NCBI RefSeq assembly: GCF_021353235.1
Contig: NZ_JAJTWT010000009.1
Location: 124,001-188,000 of the forward strand
Direction: 5' to 3'
Source: Pelomonas caseinilytica
GTDB lineage: Bacteria; Pseudomonadota; Gammaproteobacteria; Burkholderiales; Burkholderiaceae_C
Length of the DNA stretch: 64,000 nucleotides
Of this stretch, positions 32,533 through 42,609 are shown one piece after another. The notes under the pieces were generated by a model. It was not told the DNA's origin. It saw only the letters and a program-made list of their open reading frames with translations, and did not search any database. The stretch's first letter is position 1. Each line of letters starts with the position of its first letter. The translations under genes were made by a program, and so were the position numbers.

Positions 32533-33114
32533 TCACTCCCCGTGTCTGAGGTGGTGTTCGATGCGCCGGTCCGGCACCAGCCACAGCGCCGCGACGAGGG
32601 CATAACCCGCCAGTGACAGGCCCACGTGCACGAAGGCCAGGCCGATGGAGGCCAGGTAGATCACGGGCGAGACCTTGCCCTTCCAGTCCCGCCCCAGGGC
32701 CTGGGCCAGGCCGGTGTTGGCGCCGGGCAGGCACAGCAGGGCGCGCTGCAGCAGCACCCAGGCCAGGGCCGCCATCACCAGCACGCCGCCGTAGACGGCC
32801 ACCGGCAGGGGCGCGAAATGGTTCTCCCCCATCCAGCCCGTGGCAAAGGGCATCAGCGACAGCCAGAACAGCAGGTGCAGGTTGGGCCAGAGCACGGCGC
32901 CGGAGATCTTGTGCACCGCGTGCAGCAGATGGTGGTGGTTGTTCCAGTAGATACCGACGTAGACGAAGCTCAGCACATAGGACAGCAGCACCGGCCACAG
33001 CGGTGCGAGCGCCTGCCAGTCGCTGCCGTGCGGCACCTTCATCTCCAGCACCATGATGGTGATGATGATGGCGATGACGCCGTCGCTGAAGGCTTCGAGC
33101 CGGGTCTTGTTCAT
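32533..33114 (-). CDS. TMEM175-family potassium channel-like protein (DUF1211)
   Basis: A 193-residue membrane protein with about six transmembrane helices. The first helix carries the hallmark RLEAFSDGVIAIIITI (RxxxFSD), which lines the pore of prokaryotic TMEM175 potassium channels; YWNNHHHLLHAVHKI is also typical. Four subunits would form one pore. ATG 33114 starts MNKTRLEAFSDG, the standard beginning. The start codon shares its CATG with a possible start of the opposite gene. A decayed DUF1801 gene follows two bases after the stop. Ion selectivity is inferred from the family. Confidence 0.88.
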   Translation of the reverse strand: MNKTRLEAFSDGVIAIIITIMVLEMKVPHGSDWQALAPLWPVLLSYVLSFVYVGIYWNNHHHLLHAVHKISGAVLWPNLHLLFWLSLMPFATGWMGENHFAPLPVAVYGGVLVMAALAWVLLQRALLCLPGANTGLAQALGRDWKGKVSPVIYLASIGLAFVHVGLSLAGYALVAALWLVPDRRIEHHLRHGE

Positions 33115-33163
33115 GCGGACGAGTCTAGACTTCCGCCGCTTCGCCAAGCCCCACCTGCCGTCC

Positions 33164-34117
33164 GTGAGAACCCTGTTCCTGTCCCTGCTGACCGCGCCAT
33201 GCCTGGCACTCGCCCAGCTGCCCTCGCTGACACTGGAGCAGTTGCCCCGCCCCACCATGCCGCCCGGCGAGCGCGGGCCGGTCGTGCCCGCGCAGGTGGA
33301 GCGTTGGCGGCAGGAGGCCAAGGCGCTGGAATACGGCGACGGCGTGCGGCGCGACGAGGTGGCCGCGGCCAAGCTCTACTGCCGCGCGGCCCGCTACGGC
33401 GACGCCGAGGCGCAGTACAGCCTCGGCTGGATGCTGACCAACGCCCGCGGCATCCAGCGCAACGACGCCGAGGCTGCCCACCTGTTCGCCGCCGCCGCGG
33501 AGCAGGGCATGGAGCAAGCGCAGAACATGCTCGACGCCATGGGCGGCACGCCGCTGGGCGACCCGCCGCCCTGCCTGCGTCCGCCCGAGGCCGACCCCGC
33601 GCCCGTCGTCCAGGCCCCCAAGGCGGCCCCGCCCCGCATGCTGGCGGCCCTGCCGCCGCCGCCGAACGCGCCGCCGGCCGTGGTCACCTTCGTCAACCTG
33701 GTGGCGCCCGAGTACAAGCTCTCGCCGGCCCTGGTGCTGGCCCTGATGGCGACGGAGTCCAATTTCGACCCGCTGGCCCGCTCGCCCAAGAACGCCCAGG
33801 GCCTGATGCAGCTGCTGCCCGACACGGCCCTGCGCTTCAAGGCCACCAAGCTGAGCGACCCGGCCCAGAACATCCGCGCCGGCATGGCCTACCTGCGCTG
33901 GCTGCTGGCCTATTACGAAGGCGACATCGCCCTGGCGCTGGCCGGCTATAACGCCGGCGAGAAGGCCGTGGACCGCTACCTCGGCGTGCCGCCCTATGCC
34001 GAGACGCGCCTGTATGTGAGAAAAATCATGGCCGCCATCGGCGGGCAGAGGATTCACCCCTTCGATGCGGGCATCGTGTCGCCATCGCCGATGCTGCTGA
34101 GGCTGCGCCGGGGCTGA
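33164..34117 (+). CDS. lytic transglycosylase with Sel1-like repeats
   Basis: A periplasmic peptidoglycan lyase. The chosen GTG start at 33164 gives MRTLFLSLLTAPCLALAQ, a clean signal peptide and a product of 317 residues. An ATG at 33113 would overlap the TMEM175 start codon and bury the signal. Two Sel1-like helical repeats (KLYCRAARYGDAEAQYSLGW, HLFAAAAEQGMEQAQNML) precede a proline-rich linker. The SLT domain has catalytic Glu in LMATESNFDPLA, then NAQGLMQLLPDTA and LAGYNAGE. It cleaves murein glycan strands; the Sel1 part may recruit partners. The diguanylate cyclase follows 29 bases later. Confidence 0.9.
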   Translation: MRTLFLSLLTAPCLALAQLPSLTLEQLPRPTMPPGERGPVVPAQVERWRQEAKALEYGDGVRRDEVAAAKLYCRAARYGDAEAQYSLGWMLTNARGIQRNDAEAAHLFAAAAEQGMEQAQNMLDAMGGTPLGDPPPCLRPPEADPAPVVQAPKAAPPRMLAALPPPPNAPPAVVTFVNLVAPEYKLSPALVLALMATESNFDPLARSPKNAQGLMQLLPDTALRFKATKLSDPAQNIRAGMAYLRWLLAYYEGDIALALAGYNAGEKAVDRYLGVPPYAETRLYVRKIMAAIGGQRIHPFDAGIVSPSPMLLRLRRG

Positions 34118-34146
34118 GAGCCTCCCCGGCGACCGTTTCCCCGTTC

Positions 34147-35307
34147 ATGCCCGTCCTCGAGCCTTTGCACACCGACACGCTGCTGCGCGTGTTCCAACTC
34201 GTCACCGCCATGCTGGCGGTGGCCACGCTCGGCGGCGCCTGGCACCTCAAGGCCGACCGGGCGCTGTGGTACTGGGCCGGTGCCTTCGCCGCGGCGGCCC
34301 TGACCCAGGGGGCCCGCGTCCTCGTCTTTGCGCTGCAATGGCCGGTCACGCTGCTGTCGGTGGGTCATCTCGGCGGGCTGCTGTCGGCGCTGATGGTGCT
34401 GCTGGGCCTGCGCACCTACCTCGGGCTGCCGCTGCGCTGCCGCGTGCCGCTGCTGTTCACGGCGGCGGCCAGCGTCGGCGCCTTCGCGTTGACCGCGCTG
34501 ACCGGCGTGCTCTGGCCTTCGCTCATCCTGACCCTGCTGGCCTCCGCCGTCCTCACCATCCCGGCCTCGCGGGCCGCGCTGCGGGCCTGGCGCGAGCAGC
34601 GGGGCTTCCCGCTCGGGCTGCTGACGGCGGTGCTGGTCGGCAGCGCCGTCGTCGAGGTAGCGCGGGCCGTGGCCGTCAGCCCGCTGGTGTCGGCGACGCG
34701 TGAGCAGCTGATGACCTACAACGCCTTCGGCCTGCTGTGCCTGATCGGCCTGGTCATCGGCCAGGCCCTGGCCATGCTGCTGCTGATGCAGGACCGGGCG
34801 CTGCGGCAGATCGAGCGTCTCATCGAGGTGGATGTCCTCACCGGGCTGCTGAACCGCCGCGGCTTCGACGAGAGGCTGAGGCGGCTGATGCGGCGCGGCG
34901 GCCCGCAGCCCCCCTTGCTGGCGGTGCTGGACGTGGACCATTTCAAGCGCATCAACGACACCCACGGCCACAGCGTGGGCGACGCCGTGCTCAGCCGCGT
35001 CGGCGAGCGCTTGCGCGGCGTGCTGCGCCCGCAGGACCTGGCCGTGCGCCTGGGCGGCGAGGAGTTCGCGGTCATCTGGCTGCAGCCCGAGGCCGGCGCC
35101 GAGGCACGCCTGGGCGAGCGCCTGCGCCTGGCCATCGCGGCCCTGCCCTTCGAGACCAGCGCCGGCCCGCTGAGCGTCACCGCCAGCATCGGCGTGGCCC
35201 AGGCCCGCGGTCCCGAGGAGGCACCGGAGGCCCTCTTCAGCCGCGCCGACGCGGCGCTCTACGAGGCCAAGCGCTCGGGGCGCGACCGGGTGGTGCTGGC
35301 GGGGTGA
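34147..35307 (+). CDS. membrane diguanylate cyclase
   Basis: A 386-residue protein with six to seven predicted transmembrane segments (residues 10-215) and a GGDEF domain at about 225-385. The catalytic motif RLGGEEFAVIW is intact, preceded by LDVDHFKRINDTHGHSVGD and the inhibitory site RPQD. It should synthesise cyclic-di-GMP. The N-terminal membrane region resembles that of the cyclase at 31036 only in layout. It follows the transglycosylase by 29 bases and is probably on the same transcript. Start ATG accepted as the first in frame. Confidence 0.92.
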   Translation: MPVLEPLHTDTLLRVFQLVTAMLAVATLGGAWHLKADRALWYWAGAFAAAALTQGARVLVFALQWPVTLLSVGHLGGLLSALMVLLGLRTYLGLPLRCRVPLLFTAAASVGAFALTALTGVLWPSLILTLLASAVLTIPASRAALRAWREQRGFPLGLLTAVLVGSAVVEVARAVAVSPLVSATREQLMTYNAFGLLCLIGLVIGQALAMLLLMQDRALRQIERLIEVDVLTGLLNRRGFDERLRRLMRRGGPQPPLLAVLDVDHFKRINDTHGHSVGDAVLSRVGERLRGVLRPQDLAVRLGGEEFAVIWLQPEAGAEARLGERLRLAIAALPFETSAGPLSVTASIGVAQARGPEEAPEALFSRADAALYEAKRSGRDRVVLAG

Positions 35308-35347
35308 GGCGGCGCGTTGGCGGTCTGACTTCGGGTAGCCTTGGCCT

Positions 35348-36394
35348 ATGTCCGAACCACTGCCGGTTTCTCTGACCCAGCCGCCCACCGGCTATGCGGA
35401 ATGGCTGAGCGAACTGAAGGCTCGAATCGCCAGCGCGCAGCAACGCTCGGCATTGGCCGTGAACCGCGAGCTGGTGTCGCTGTATTGGCAGATCGGCCGG
35501 GACATTCTTGCGCGCCAGGCGGCCCAGGGCTGGGGTGCCAAGGTGATCGAACGACTGTCCCACGACCTGAGGACTGCGTTTCCGCACATCAAAGGCTTCT
35601 CGCGTGCCAACCTGTTGTACATGCGGGCATTTGCGGAGGCCTGGCCTGATGCGGAATTGGTCCAGCAGGCTGTTGGACATTTGCCCTGGGGGCACAACCT
35701 GGTCCTGTTGGCCAAGCTGAAGGACAACGCCCACCGATTGGCCTACGCGCGCAGAGCGCTGGAGCAGGGATGGTCGCGCAATGCCCTGACGCATCACATC
35801 GAAAGCAAGCTGCTCGAGCGGGAAGGGCAGGCGCAGACCAATTTCGCAGTCAATCTGCCCGCGCAGGGGTCGGATCTGGCCCAGGCTGCGTTGAAGGACC
35901 CCTATCTGTTCGATTTCTTGGAACTGGCCGCCGAAGCCCAGGAACGAGACATCGAGGTGGCCTTGGTCAGTCACATTTCCCGCTTCCTGCTCGAACTCGG
36001 CGCGGGCTTCGCCTTCGTTGGACGCCAGGTTCACATCGAGGTCGGCGGCGACGACTTCTTCATCGACCTGCTCTTCTACCACCTCAAGCTCCACTGCTAT
36101 GTCGTCGTGGAACTGAAGGCCGGCGCCTTCAAGCCCGAGCATGCGGGGCAACTGGGCTTCTATCTCACTGCCGTGGACGCCCAGGTCAAAACGCCGGAAG
36201 ACGGACCGACGATCGGACTGCTGCTGTGCAAGTCAAAGAACCGCGTGGTGGCCGAATACGCGCTGCGGGACAGCCACAAGCCTATAGGGGCGGCTGAATA
36301 TCAGCTCATCGCTTCCTTGCCCGCCGAGCTCCAGACCAGCCTGCCCAGCATCGAACAGATCGAGCGCGAACTGCGCGACCTGCCCGACGACTGA
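35348..36394 (+). CDS. DUF1016 (YhcG-like) PDDEXK nuclease-domain protein
   Basis: A 348-residue protein with two parts. The N-terminal DUF1016 domain (about 12-165) contains LVSLYWQIGRDILARQ, WGAKVIERLSHDLRTAFP, GFSRANLLYMRAFAEAWP and PWGHNLVLLAKL. The C-terminal PDDEXK-type nuclease fold has IDLLFYHLKLHCYVVVELKAG, where Asp and E-x-K form the active site. Relatives appear in mobile regions and act in recombination or defence. Base composition is visibly less GC-rich than the neighbours, suggesting transfer. It stands alone 40 bases after the cyclase gene and converges on icmF. Confidence 0.9.
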   Translation: MSEPLPVSLTQPPTGYAEWLSELKARIASAQQRSALAVNRELVSLYWQIGRDILARQAAQGWGAKVIERLSHDLRTAFPHIKGFSRANLLYMRAFAEAWPDAELVQQAVGHLPWGHNLVLLAKLKDNAHRLAYARRALEQGWSRNALTHHIESKLLEREGQAQTNFAVNLPAQGSDLAQAALKDPYLFDFLELAAEAQERDIEVALVSHISRFLLELGAGFAFVGRQVHIEVGGDDFFIDLLFYHLKLHCYVVVELKAGAFKPEHAGQLGFYLTAVDAQVKTPEDGPTIGLLLCKSKNRVVAEYALRDSHKPIGAAEYQLIASLPAELQTSLPSIEQIERELRDLPDD

Positions 36395-36400
36395 CCGCAT

Positions 36401-39400
36401 TCACATGCTGCGGCGGTACTGCCCGCCCACTTCGAACAGTGCGCTGGTGATCTGGCCCAGCGAGCAGACGCGCACGGCGTCCATCAGCACCTCGAACACG
36501 TTGCGGTTCTCGATGACGGCCTGCTGCAGCCGCGCCAGCATGGCCGGCGCCTCGGCCGCGTGGCGCTGGTGGAAGTCGGCCAGGCGCTTGAGCTGCGACT
36601 GCTTCTCTTCCTCGGTCGAGCGCGCCAGCTCGATGTGCTCCGGCACCGGGTCGCCCTTGGGGTTGCGGAAGGTGTTGACGCCGATGATGGGGTACTCGCC
36701 CGTGTGCTTGAGCATCTCGTAGTGCAGGCTCTCCTCCTGGATGCGCCCGCGCTGGTAGCCCGTCTCCATGGCGCCGAGCACGCCGCCGCGCTCGCTGATG
36801 CGCTCGAACTCGGCGAGCACGGCTTCCTCCACCAGCTCGGTCAGCTCGTCGACGATGAAGGCGCCCTGGTTGGGGTTCTCGTTCTTGGCCAGGCCCCACT
36901 CGCGGTTGATGATCAGCTGGATGGCCATCGCGCGGCGCACGCTGTCCTCGGTGGGCGTCGTGATGGCCTCGTCGAAGGCGTTGGTGTGCAGGCTGTTGCA
37001 GTTGTCGTAGATGGCGATCAGGGCCTGCAGCGTCGTGCGGATGTCGTTGAAGGCGATCTCCTGGGCATGCAGGCTGCGGCCCGAGGTCTGGACGTGGTAC
37101 TTCAGCTTCTGGCTGCGCTCGTTGGCGCCGTAACGGTCGCGCATCGCCACGGCCCAGATGCGGCGCGCGACGCGGCCGAGCACGGTGTACTCCGGGTCCA
37201 TGCCGTTGCTGAAGAAGAAGCTCAGGTTGGGCGCGAAGTCGTCGATGTGCATGCCGCGCGCGAGATACGCCTCCACGAAGGTGAAGCCGTTGGACAGCGT
37301 CAGCGCCAGCTGGCTGATGGGGTTGGCCCCGGCCTCGGCGATGTGATAGCCCGAGATGCTCACCGAGTAGAAGTTGCGCACGTTGTGGTGCACAAAGTAC
37401 TCGGCGATGTCGCCCATCACCTTCAGGCTGAACTCGGTCGAGAAGATGCAGGTGTTCTGGCCCTGGTCTTCCTTCAGGATGTCGGCCTGCACGGTCCCGC
37501 GCACATTGGCCAGCACCCAGTCCTTGATCTTGGCGGCCTCGTCGGCGGTGGGGTCGCGGCCGTTGTCGGCGCGGAACTTCGCCAGGTTCTGGTCGATGGC
37601 CGTGTTCATGAACATCGCCAGGATGCTCGGCGCCGGGCCGTTGATCGTCATCGACACAGAAGTGCTCGGGTTGCACAGGTCGAAGCCGTCGTACAGAACC
37701 TTCATGTCGTCCAGCGTCGCGATGCTGACGCCGCTGTTGCCGACCTTGCCGTAGATGTCCGGCCGCGGCGCGGGGTCGGCGCCGTAGAGCGTGACCGAGT
37801 CGAAGGCCGTGGACAGGCGCTTGGCCGGCATGCCTCCACTCACGAGCTTGAAGCGGCGGTTGGTGCGGAAGGCGTCGCCTTCGCCGGCGAACATGCGGGT
37901 CGGGTCCTCGCCCTCGCGCTTGAACGCGAACACGCCGGCGGCATAGGGGAAGCTGCCCGGCACGTTCTCCAGCATCAGCCACTTCAGCAGCTCGCCGTGG
38001 CATTCGTAGCCGGGCAGCACCACCTTGCGGATCTTGGTGCCCGACAGGCTCTGCGTGACGAGGGACGTGCGGATCTCCTTGTCGCGGATCTTCACCACGT
38101 ACTCGTCGCCCGCGTAGGCCTTGACCATGTCGGGCCACTGGGCGAGCAGCTGGCGGGCGTCGCCGTCGAGCCGCGCGCGGCGCGCCTCGGCCAGCTCGCC
38201 CAGCGCATCGCGGGCGCGGTGCTTGTCGGGGTTGGCCGCTTCGAGCATGGCGCGGCTGGCTTCCAGCTGCTGGATTTCGCGGGCCAGCGCCGCCTGGCGG
38301 CGGGCGCGGGCCTTGTAGCTGCGCACGGTCTCGCTGATGTCGGCGAGATAGCGCACCCGGTTGGGCGGCACGATGGGGGTCTGGTGGGTGCTGTGGCGGG
38401 TGCTCACCATCGGCAGACGGCCTTCGCCGAGCTTGAGGCCCAGGGCGCCGAGGCGCACCTTGAGCGCCTGGTACAGCGCCGTCACGCCGTCGTCGTTGAA
38501 GCGGCTGGCCATGGTGCCGAACACGGGCATGGCCTCGGGCGGCTGGCCGAAGGCCTCGCGGTTGCGCTGCACCTGCTTGGCCACGTCGCGCAGGGCGTCG
38601 AGCGAGCCCTTGCGGTCGAACTTGTTGATGGCGACGAACTCGGCGAAGTCCAGCATGTCGATCTTCTCGAGCTGGCTGGCCGCGCCGAACTCGGGCGTCA
38701 TCACGTACATCGGCACGTCCACCAGCGGCACGATGGCGGCGTCGCCCTGGCCGATGCCCGAGGTCTCGACGATGACGAGGTCGAAGCCCGCCACCTTGGC
38801 CGCGGCGATGACATCGGGCAGGGCCGGGGAGATTTCCGAGCCGAAGTCGCGCGTGGCCAGCGAGCGCATGAAGACGCGCGCACCGTTCTGCCACGGGCCG
38901 ATGGCGTTCATGCGGATGCGGTCGCCCAGCAGGGCGCCGCCGCTCTTGCGGCGCGAGGGGTCGATGGAGACGAGGGCCACGCGCAGGCTGTCGCCCTGGT
39001 CCAGGCGCAGGCGGCGGATCAGCTCGTCGGTCAGGCTGGACTTGCCGGCGCCGCCGGTGCCGGTGATGCCCAGCACCGGGGTCTTGATGCCCTGGGCTTG
39101 CGAGCGCAGCGCGTCGACGAGGCCCGCATCGGCCTTGCCGTTCTCCAGTGCCGTCAACAGTTGCGCCAGCGAACGCCAGGCGGATTCGGAGTGGCCGGTG
39201 ATGGCGGCCAAACTCCGCGGCGCATGGACGCTGAAGTCCTGGTCGGCCTTCATGACCATCTCGCCGATCATGCCTTGCAGGCCCATGCGCTGGCCGTCCT
39301 CGGGGCTGAAGATGCGCACGCCGTGCTCGGCCAGCTCGCGGATCTCGGCCGGCACGATGACGCCGCCGCCGCCGCCGAAGACCTGGATGTGCTCGCCGCC

Positions 39401-39691
39401 GCGCTCCTTGAGCAGCTGCACCATGTACTTGAAGTACTCCACGTGGCCGCCCTGGTAGGAGCTGATGGCGATGCCCTGGGCGTCCTCCTGCAGCGCGGCG
39501 GTGACGACCTCGTCCACCGAGCGGTTGTGCCCGAGGTGGATGACCTCGGCGCCCATGTTCTGCAGGATGCGCCGCATGATGTTGATGGCGGCGTCATGCC
39601 CGTCGAACAGGCTGGCGGCGGTGACGAAACGGACCTTGTGGGTCGGGCGGTACTCGGCCAGCGCCTTGTGTTCGGCGGCGAGATCGGTCAT
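36401..39691 (-). CDS. icmF: fused isobutyryl-CoA mutase (IcmF)
   Basis: A 1096-residue adenosylcobalamin enzyme that interconverts isobutyryl-CoA and n-butyryl-CoA, with slower action on isovaleryl-type substrates in some members. Order of domains: B12-binding with SLFDGHD supplying the lower-ligand His (about 20-155); a MeaB-like G-protein chaperone with P-loop [12 protein letters not shown] near 215 and NKFD; then the mutase barrel ([35 protein letters not shown]). This fused order separates IcmF from methylmalonyl-CoA mutase. ATG 39691 follows AAGGAG. The promoter overlaps a TTGACGT palindrome shared with ivd and the thiolase. Confidence 0.95.
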   Translation of the reverse strand: MTDLAAEHKALAEYRPTHKVRFVTAASLFDGHDAAINIMRRILQNMGAEVIHLGHNRSVDEVVTAALQEDAQGIAISSYQGGHVEYFKYMVQLLKERGGEHIQVFGGGGGVIVPAEIRELAEHGVRIFSPEDGQRMGLQGMIGEMVMKADQDFSVHAPRSLAAITGHSESAWRSLAQLLTALENGKADAGLVDALRSQAQGIKTPVLGITGTGGAGKSSLTDELIRRLRLDQGDSLRVALVSIDPSRRKSGGALLGDRIRMNAIGPWQNGARVFMRSLATRDFGSEISPALPDVIAAAKVAGFDLVIVETSGIGQGDAAIVPLVDVPMYVMTPEFGAASQLEKIDMLDFAEFVAINKFDRKGSLDALRDVAKQVQRNREAFGQPPEAMPVFGTMASRFNDDGVTALYQALKVRLGALGLKLGEGRLPMVSTRHSTHQTPIVPPNRVRYLADISETVRSYKARARRQAALAREIQQLEASRAMLEAANPDKHRARDALGELAEARRARLDGDARQLLAQWPDMVKAYAGDEYVVKIRDKEIRTSLVTQSLSGTKIRKVVLPGYECHGELLKWLMLENVPGSFPYAAGVFAFKREGEDPTRMFAGEGDAFRTNRRFKLVSGGMPAKRLSTAFDSVTLYGADPAPRPDIYGKVGNSGVSIATLDDMKVLYDGFDLCNPSTSVSMTINGPAPSILAMFMNTAIDQNLAKFRADNGRDPTADEAAKIKDWVLANVRGTVQADILKEDQGQNTCIFSTEFSLKVMGDIAEYFVHHNVRNFYSVSISGYHIAEAGANPISQLALTLSNGFTFVEAYLARGMHIDDFAPNLSFFFSNGMDPEYTVLGRVARRIWAVAMRDRYGANERSQKLKYHVQTSGRSLHAQEIAFNDIRTTLQALIAIYDNCNSLHTNAFDEAITTPTEDSVRRAMAIQLIINREWGLAKNENPNQGAFIVDELTELVEEAVLAEFERISERGGVLGAMETGYQRGRIQEESLHYEMLKHTGEYPIIGVNTFRNPKGDPVPEHIELARSTEEEKQSQLKRLADFHQRHAAEAPAMLARLQQAVIENRNVFEVLMDAVRVCSLGQITSALFEVGGQYRRSM

Positions 39692-39714
39692 GGCTGTCTC
39701 CTTGCTGGGCCGGG

Positions 39715-39747
39715 ATTTTAGGCGGCTAATTGACGTTAACGTCAATT
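39715..39747 (-). promoter_or_regulatory. icmF promoter with 20-bp palindromic operator
   Basis: AATTGACGTTAACGTCAATT (39728-39747) is a perfect palindrome. On the minus strand it supplies TTGACG (39745-39740) as a -35 box, with TAAAAT (39720-39715) exactly 19 bases further on. An over-long spacer filled by a dyad is the layout used by MerR-family activators. Closely similar dyads occur at 45111-45128 and 52803-52818. I recall similar sites for the MerR-type regulator LiuR of leucine/isovalerate breakdown, unverified here. Confidence 0.7.
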
Positions 39748-39839
39748 GAGCGGGGGCTAGGGTTATCCGGGTGCCGGCCGAGGGCGGTGCCAACGCGATG
39801 ATGCGCACCTCGCCACACCCGGCCCTGACGCAACGACGC

Positions 39840-41825
39840 ATGAGCACCTCATCGCCCACCACGCCCGACCTGGGCACCGAACTGACGCTGCGCGGCATCA
39901 TCCTCGGCATCGTCATCACCCTGGTCTTCACGGCCGCCAACGTCTACTTCGGCCTCAAGGCCGGCCTGACCTTCGCGACCTCCATCCCGGCCGCCGTCAT
40001 CGCCATGGCCCTGCTGCGTCGCGCGGCGGGCAACTCCATCGGCGAGACCAACATCGTGCAGACCATCGCCTCGTCAGCGGGCACGCTGTCGTCCATCATC
40101 TTCGTGCTGCCCGGCCTGGTGATGATCGGCTGGTGGACGGGCTTCCCGTACTGGATGTCGATGACGCTGTGCGCACTGGGCGGCGTCCTGGGGGTCATGT
40201 ATTCCATCCCGCTGCGTCGGGCGCTGGTGACCAACTCACCGCTGCCTTATCCCGAGGGCGTGGCCTGCGCCGAGGTGCTCAAGGTCGGCCATGCGGCGGA
40301 CAGCGGCGAAGCCAACCGCCAGGGCCTGGCGGCCATCGTCGCCGGCGCCGTGGTGTCGGCGGGCTTCAGCATCGTCGTCGCCACGCAGCTGTTCGCGGCC
40401 AATCTGGCCCAGTACTTCCGCCTGCCGGGCGGCGAGAAGAGCGGCAATGGACCGGCCACAGGCTATGACCTGAATTTCAGCTTTGCGCTGCTGGCCGTCG
40501 GCCACCTCGTCGGCCTGTGGGTGGGCATCGCCATCCTCGTGGGTGCCTGCATCGCCTGGCTGGGCGGCGTGCCGATGCTGACGTCCGGTGTGGACGGTGC
40601 GGCCGAGGCCGTGGCCCTGTTCGCCTGGAGCAAGAAGGTGCGCTTCATCGGCGCCGGCTGCATCGCCGTGGCCGCCATCTGGACGCTGCTCAAGCTGGCC
40701 AAGCCCGTGGTCGCCGGCCTGCACTCGGCCGCCATGTCGGCCCGCGTGCGCAAGGCCGGCCGCGGCGACACCCTGCCGCGCACGGAGCGCGACATCCCCA
40801 TCGGCACGGTGGGCCTGATCACCTTGGCCTGCATGCTGCCCATCGGCTACATGCTCTCGCGCTTCGCCGGCTCGGCGGGCCTCGGCGACCAGCTCGGCCT
40901 GCTCGTGGTCGGCGGCGTGGTCTACGTCGTGCTGATGAGCTTCTTCGTCGCCGCGGTCTGCGGCTACATGGCCGGTCTGATCGGGTCGTCCAACAGCCCG
41001 TTGTCGGGCGTGGGCATCCTCGTGGTGATCGGCGTGTCGCTGCTGCTGGCGGCCGTCGTCAAGCCGCTGCTGCCACCGTCCACCGGCCAGGCGCTGGTGG
41101 CCTTCGCCCTCTTCGTGACGGCCGTCGTCTTCGCCGTGGCCACCATCTCCAACGACAACCTGCAGGACCTCAAGACCGGCCAGCTCGTCGACGCCACGCC
41201 CTGGCGCCAGCAGGTGGCGCTCATCATCGGCGTGCTGGCCGGCGCCGTCGTCATTCCGCCGGTGCTGGACCTGTTGAACCAGGCTTATGGCTTTGCCGGT
41301 GCACCGGGTGCCGACGCCAAGAAGGCCTTGGCGGCACCCCAGGCCGCGCTGATCTCGGCCCTGGCCAAGGGCGTCATCCAGGGCGACCTCAACTGGAACC
41401 TGATCGGCATGGGCGCCCTCATCGGCGGCGTCTGCATCGCCGTCGACGAGGCCCTGAAGCGCGCCTCGGGCGGCAAGGCCCATCTCGCGCCGCTGGCCGT
41501 GGGCCTGGGCATCTACCTGCCGATGAACAGCACGCTGATGATCGTCGTCGGTGCGGTGGCCGGCTGGTGGTTCGAGAAGCGCGCTTCCACCAAGCGCGAC
41601 CCCGAGGCCACCAAGCAGCTCGGCGTGCTGATGGCCTCGGGGCTGATCGTGGGCGAGAGCCTGCTGGGCGTCATCCTGGCGGCCGTCGTCGTGTTCTCCG
41701 GCAACGGCGCGCCGCTGGCCCTGGTCGGCGAGAGCTTCTTCACCGCCAGCCAGGTGCTGGGCCTGCTGGCCTTCGCCGGGATCGGCGTCGGCCTCTACGC
41801 CTGGCTGCTCAGGAAGCAGGCTTGA
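39840..41825 (+). CDS. OPT family oligopeptide transporter
   Basis: An inner-membrane transporter of about 661 residues with some 14-16 hydrophobic segments. Landmarks are [63 protein letters not shown] and [20 protein letters not shown], all typical of prokaryotic OPT carriers that import small peptides or metal chelates. The start is uncertain: ATG 39840 (MSTSSPTT) fits the family, while ATG 39798 or the GTG at 39771 would extend the cytoplasmic tail. No ribosome site decides it. The gene lies between divergent icmF and convergent Bax-inhibitor-like gene. Confidence 0.9.
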   Translation: MSTSSPTTPDLGTELTLRGIILGIVITLVFTAANVYFGLKAGLTFATSIPAAVIAMALLRRAAGNSIGETNIVQTIASSAGTLSSIIFVLPGLVMIGWWTGFPYWMSMTLCALGGVLGVMYSIPLRRALVTNSPLPYPEGVACAEVLKVGHAADSGEANRQGLAAIVAGAVVSAGFSIVVATQLFAANLAQYFRLPGGEKSGNGPATGYDLNFSFALLAVGHLVGLWVGIAILVGACIAWLGGVPMLTSGVDGAAEAVALFAWSKKVRFIGAGCIAVAAIWTLLKLAKPVVAGLHSAAMSARVRKAGRGDTLPRTERDIPIGTVGLITLACMLPIGYMLSRFAGSAGLGDQLGLLVVGGVVYVVLMSFFVAAVCGYMAGLIGSSNSPLSGVGILVVIGVSLLLAAVVKPLLPPSTGQALVAFALFVTAVVFAVATISNDNLQDLKTGQLVDATPWRQQVALIIGVLAGAVVIPPVLDLLNQAYGFAGAPGADAKKALAAPQAALISALAKGVIQGDLNWNLIGMGALIGGVCIAVDEALKRASGGKAHLAPLAVGLGIYLPMNSTLMIVVGAVAGWWFEKRASTKRDPEATKQLGVLMASGLIVGESLLGVILAAVVVFSGNGAPLALVGESFFTASQVLGLLAFAGIGVGLYAWLLRKQA

Positions 41826-41828
41826 GCC

Positions 41829-42506
41829 TCACTCGTCCGAGCCAATCACGCCGAACAGCTGCAGCAGGCTCGTGAAAAGGTTGAAGATCGACACGAACAG
41901 GCTGACGGTGGCGAGCACGTAGTTGGTTTCGCCGCCGTTCACGATCTGCTGGGTCTCGTACAGGATGAGGCCGGCCGACAGCAGGGCCACCATGGCGGAG
42001 ACCGTCAGCGCCAGGGCCGGGATCTGGAAGAAGATCGCGGCGAGGCCGGCCAACAGGGCCACGACCATGCCGGCGAACAGGAAGCCGCCCATCCACGAGA
42101 GGTCGCGCTTGGTCGTCGTCGCGTAGGCCGACAGGGCCAGGAAGACGGCGCCGGTGGCGCCCAGGGCCAGCATGACGGCCTGGCCGCCGGCGGGCAGGGC
42201 CAGGGTGCGGGTCAGCAGCGGGCCCAGGGTCCAGCCCATGAAGCCCGTCAGCGCGAAGACGAGGCCGACGGCGGCGCCGCGGTTCTGCAGCTTGTGGATG
42301 CCGAACAGCAGGCCGAAGTAGATGACGAGCGTCAGGATGAGGCCGGGCGCGGGCAGGGCGAAGGCCACGGCGGCGCCGGCGACGGCGGCGCTGAACAGCA
42401 GCGTCATCGACAGCAGGGCATAGGTGTTGCGCAGCACGCGGTGGGCGGTGCCGCGGTCGAGCACGGTGCCGTAGGGCACGGCGATGGCATGGGGGCGGGT
42501 TTGCAT
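41829..42506 (-). CDS. Bax inhibitor-1 / YccA family membrane protein
   Basis: A 225-residue protein with seven transmembrane helices, in the BI-1/YccA group (E. coli YccA modulates FtsH proteolysis; some relatives leak calcium). Landmarks are NTYALLSMTLLFSAAVAG, GFMGWTLGPLL, LSAYATTTKRDLSWMGGFLF and ILYETQQIVNGGETNYVLA, with Asp residues near the end. ATG 42506 has a perfect AGGAGG eight bases upstream, which rules out the longer frame to 42584. It is divergent from a LysR-type gene with a dyad between, so it may be that regulator's target. Confidence 0.93.
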   Translation of the reverse strand: MQTRPHAIAVPYGTVLDRGTAHRVLRNTYALLSMTLLFSAAVAGAAVAFALPAPGLILTLVIYFGLLFGIHKLQNRGAAVGLVFALTGFMGWTLGPLLTRTLALPAGGQAVMLALGATGAVFLALSAYATTTKRDLSWMGGFLFAGMVVALLAGLAAIFFQIPALALTVSAMVALLSAGLILYETQQIVNGGETNYVLATVSLFVSIFNLFTSLLQLFGVIGSDE

Positions 42507-42576
42507 GGCAGACCTCCTGTGGGAAGAAACGCCGCCAGGGTAGGCCAGCAAAGATTTCTGAAAAAGCAGAGAATGA

Positions 42577-42591
42577 CGAAGCATTGCTTCG
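42577..42591. promoter_or_regulatory. 15-bp palindrome between Bax-inhibitor-like and LysR-type genes
   Basis: CGAAGCATTGCTTCG is a perfect 7-1-7 dyad, and TTCTGAAAAAGCAGA just upstream (42556-42570) is a weaker one. Both lie in an AT-rich gap of 103 bases. The main dyad ends 18 bases before the LysR-type start, as expected for an autorepressing LysR operator. Confidence 0.5.
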
Positions 42592-42609
42592 AGATAACTT
42601 GTTAGATCG

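Noticed and set aside
36401..39691. Methylmalonyl-CoA mutase as the identity of the fused B12 enzyme
   Set aside because: The order B12 domain, G-protein domain, mutase domain in one chain is the IcmF arrangement; methylmalonyl-CoA mutase has the B12 domain at the C-terminus and a separate MeaB.
36560..39721. Plus-strand open frame of 1053 codons
   Set aside because: Exact antisense of icmF, low-complexity His/Gln/Ala-rich product, no ribosome site.
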